From: Nesterenkonia xinjiangensis
GTDB taxonomy: Bacteria; Actinomycetota; Actinomycetes; Actinomycetales; Micrococcaceae
Direction of reading: 5' to 3'
Length of the DNA stretch: 64,000 nt
NCBI RefSeq assembly: GCF_013410745.1
Contig: NZ_JACCFY010000001.1
Span: 248,001-312,000, forward strand
Shown: positions 63,642 to 64,000 of the stretch, in pieces
Position numbering within the stretch: the first letter of the stretch is position 1
Layout of the letters: every line of letters starts with the position of its first letter
Notes under the pieces: model-generated
Told to the model about the DNA's origin: nothing
Database searches by the model: none
Seen by the model: only the letters and a program-made list of their open reading frames with translations
Program-made: the position numbers and the translations under genes

Positions 63642-64000
63642 TCAGGCCCGCCGGCGCTTCAGCACAGCGTCGAGGTCGAGAGACTGCTGGACGGCCGTCT
63701 GCGGACGGGCCGGGGCCGGCGGTGCCACGGCCGGGCCGGAGGCCGCACGGCCGATCTTCACGTCTGCGGAGGGTTTGGGCGCCTCGGGGGTGATCGGCTC
63801 GGGCAGCGGACGCTCGGCCTTCTCCACCTCCAGATACTTCGGCTTGGGCAGCTCGCGCGGCTCCCAGGGCTCCGCGGGCGAGGCGGCGGCCGGGGCCGGC
63901 TGCTCCCCTGCCGGGAATGTCTCAGCGAGGTCGACCGGCAGTCCGTCGGCATCGACCTCCTGCAGCGAGCGGGGCCCGCCGACTCCGCGCTCGTCGGAAC
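63642..64000 (-). CDS. C-terminal part of unidentified protein (runs off window)
   Basis: The reverse strand is open from the window edge to TGA 63642. The visible 118 residues (SDERGVGGPRSLQEVDADGLPVDLAETF, an Ala/Pro-rich linker, then KPKYLEVEKAERPLPEPITPEAPKPS and KIGRAASGPAVAPPAPARPQTAVQQSLDLDAVLKRRRA) are low-complexity and proline-rich, with a basic tail. No domain is recognised. It lies 15 bases upstream of the kinase-like gene and is probably co-transcribed with it. Confidence 0.6.
   Translation of the reverse strand, partial: SDERGVGGPRSLQEVDADGLPVDLAETFPAGEQPAPAAASPAEPWEPRELPKPKYLEVEKAERPLPEPITPEAPKPSADVKIGRAASGPAVAPPAPARPQTAVQQSLDLDAVLKRRRA

Noticed and set aside
1-64000. CRISPR arrays, rRNA and tRNA genes
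   Set aside because: No regularly spaced direct repeats, rRNA motifs or cloverleaf sequences were recognised on reading both strands.

Overview
This is a high-GC actinobacterial chromosome segment. The gene set (BCCT choline carrier, betaine-aldehyde dehydrogenase and choline oxidase in one operon, a mycothiol-type DinB protein, HxlR regulators, PPK2, leaderless promoters) fits a Micrococcales bacterium, with a Nesterenkonia- or Arthrobacter-like relative as best guess. That taxonomic call is inference. No rRNA, tRNA or CRISPR array was seen.

Region 1 (1-11.2 kb) is accessory chromosome: small enzymes (isochorismatase-like, VOC, dihydrofolate-reductase-like, SDR, alpha/beta hydrolase, RidA, Smr) interleaved with HxlR and TetR regulators. 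Several regulators have clear inverted-repeat operators next to them. Region 2 (11.19-15.33 kb) is a nest of insertion sequences. An IS3-family element has its orfB broken by a one-base frameshift, an internal amber codon, an IS30-family insertion (perfect 29-bp inverted repeats, CAG duplication) and an IS110-family insertion with an upstream non-coding end that probably encodes a bridge RNA. Region 3 (15.4-29.2 kb) resumes accessory genes and carries second copies of two units from region 1: the HxlR plus DHFR-like pair, and the Smr gene.

Region 4 (29.36-34.8 kb) is the most unusual part. The 3' end of ychF is present three times in the same orientation: in ychF itself (34778) and as stubs at 31008 and 29360. 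The stubs divide the interval into two small modules with no integrase. Module 1 (about 1.65 kb) carries a FitAB/VapBC-type toxin-antitoxin pair coupled to an alpha/beta hydrolase. Module 2 (about 3.8 kb) carries a HEPN-like protein, a decayed membrane-protein gene and an AAA_13 ATPase with a CxxC zinc-hook-like motif and an R-E-H pattern resembling RloC anticodon nucleases. The simplest reading is stepwise integration of small defence cassettes at the ychF 3' end, mobilised in trans.

Region 5 (35-64 kb) looks like core genome: betT-betB-codA for glycine betaine synthesis; an ABC exporter with a histidine kinase, response regulator and MFS protein in one overlapping operon; a histidine phosphatase; rmuC; a DASS transporter; ispH; xseA-xseB; PPK2; two tandem aminotransferases with stretches of identical DNA; an OpuAC-like lipoprotein; a TPR protein coupled to a second two-component system; and a kinase-like protein upstream of which a gene runs off the window. 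All calls come from reading the sequence; no database search was run.
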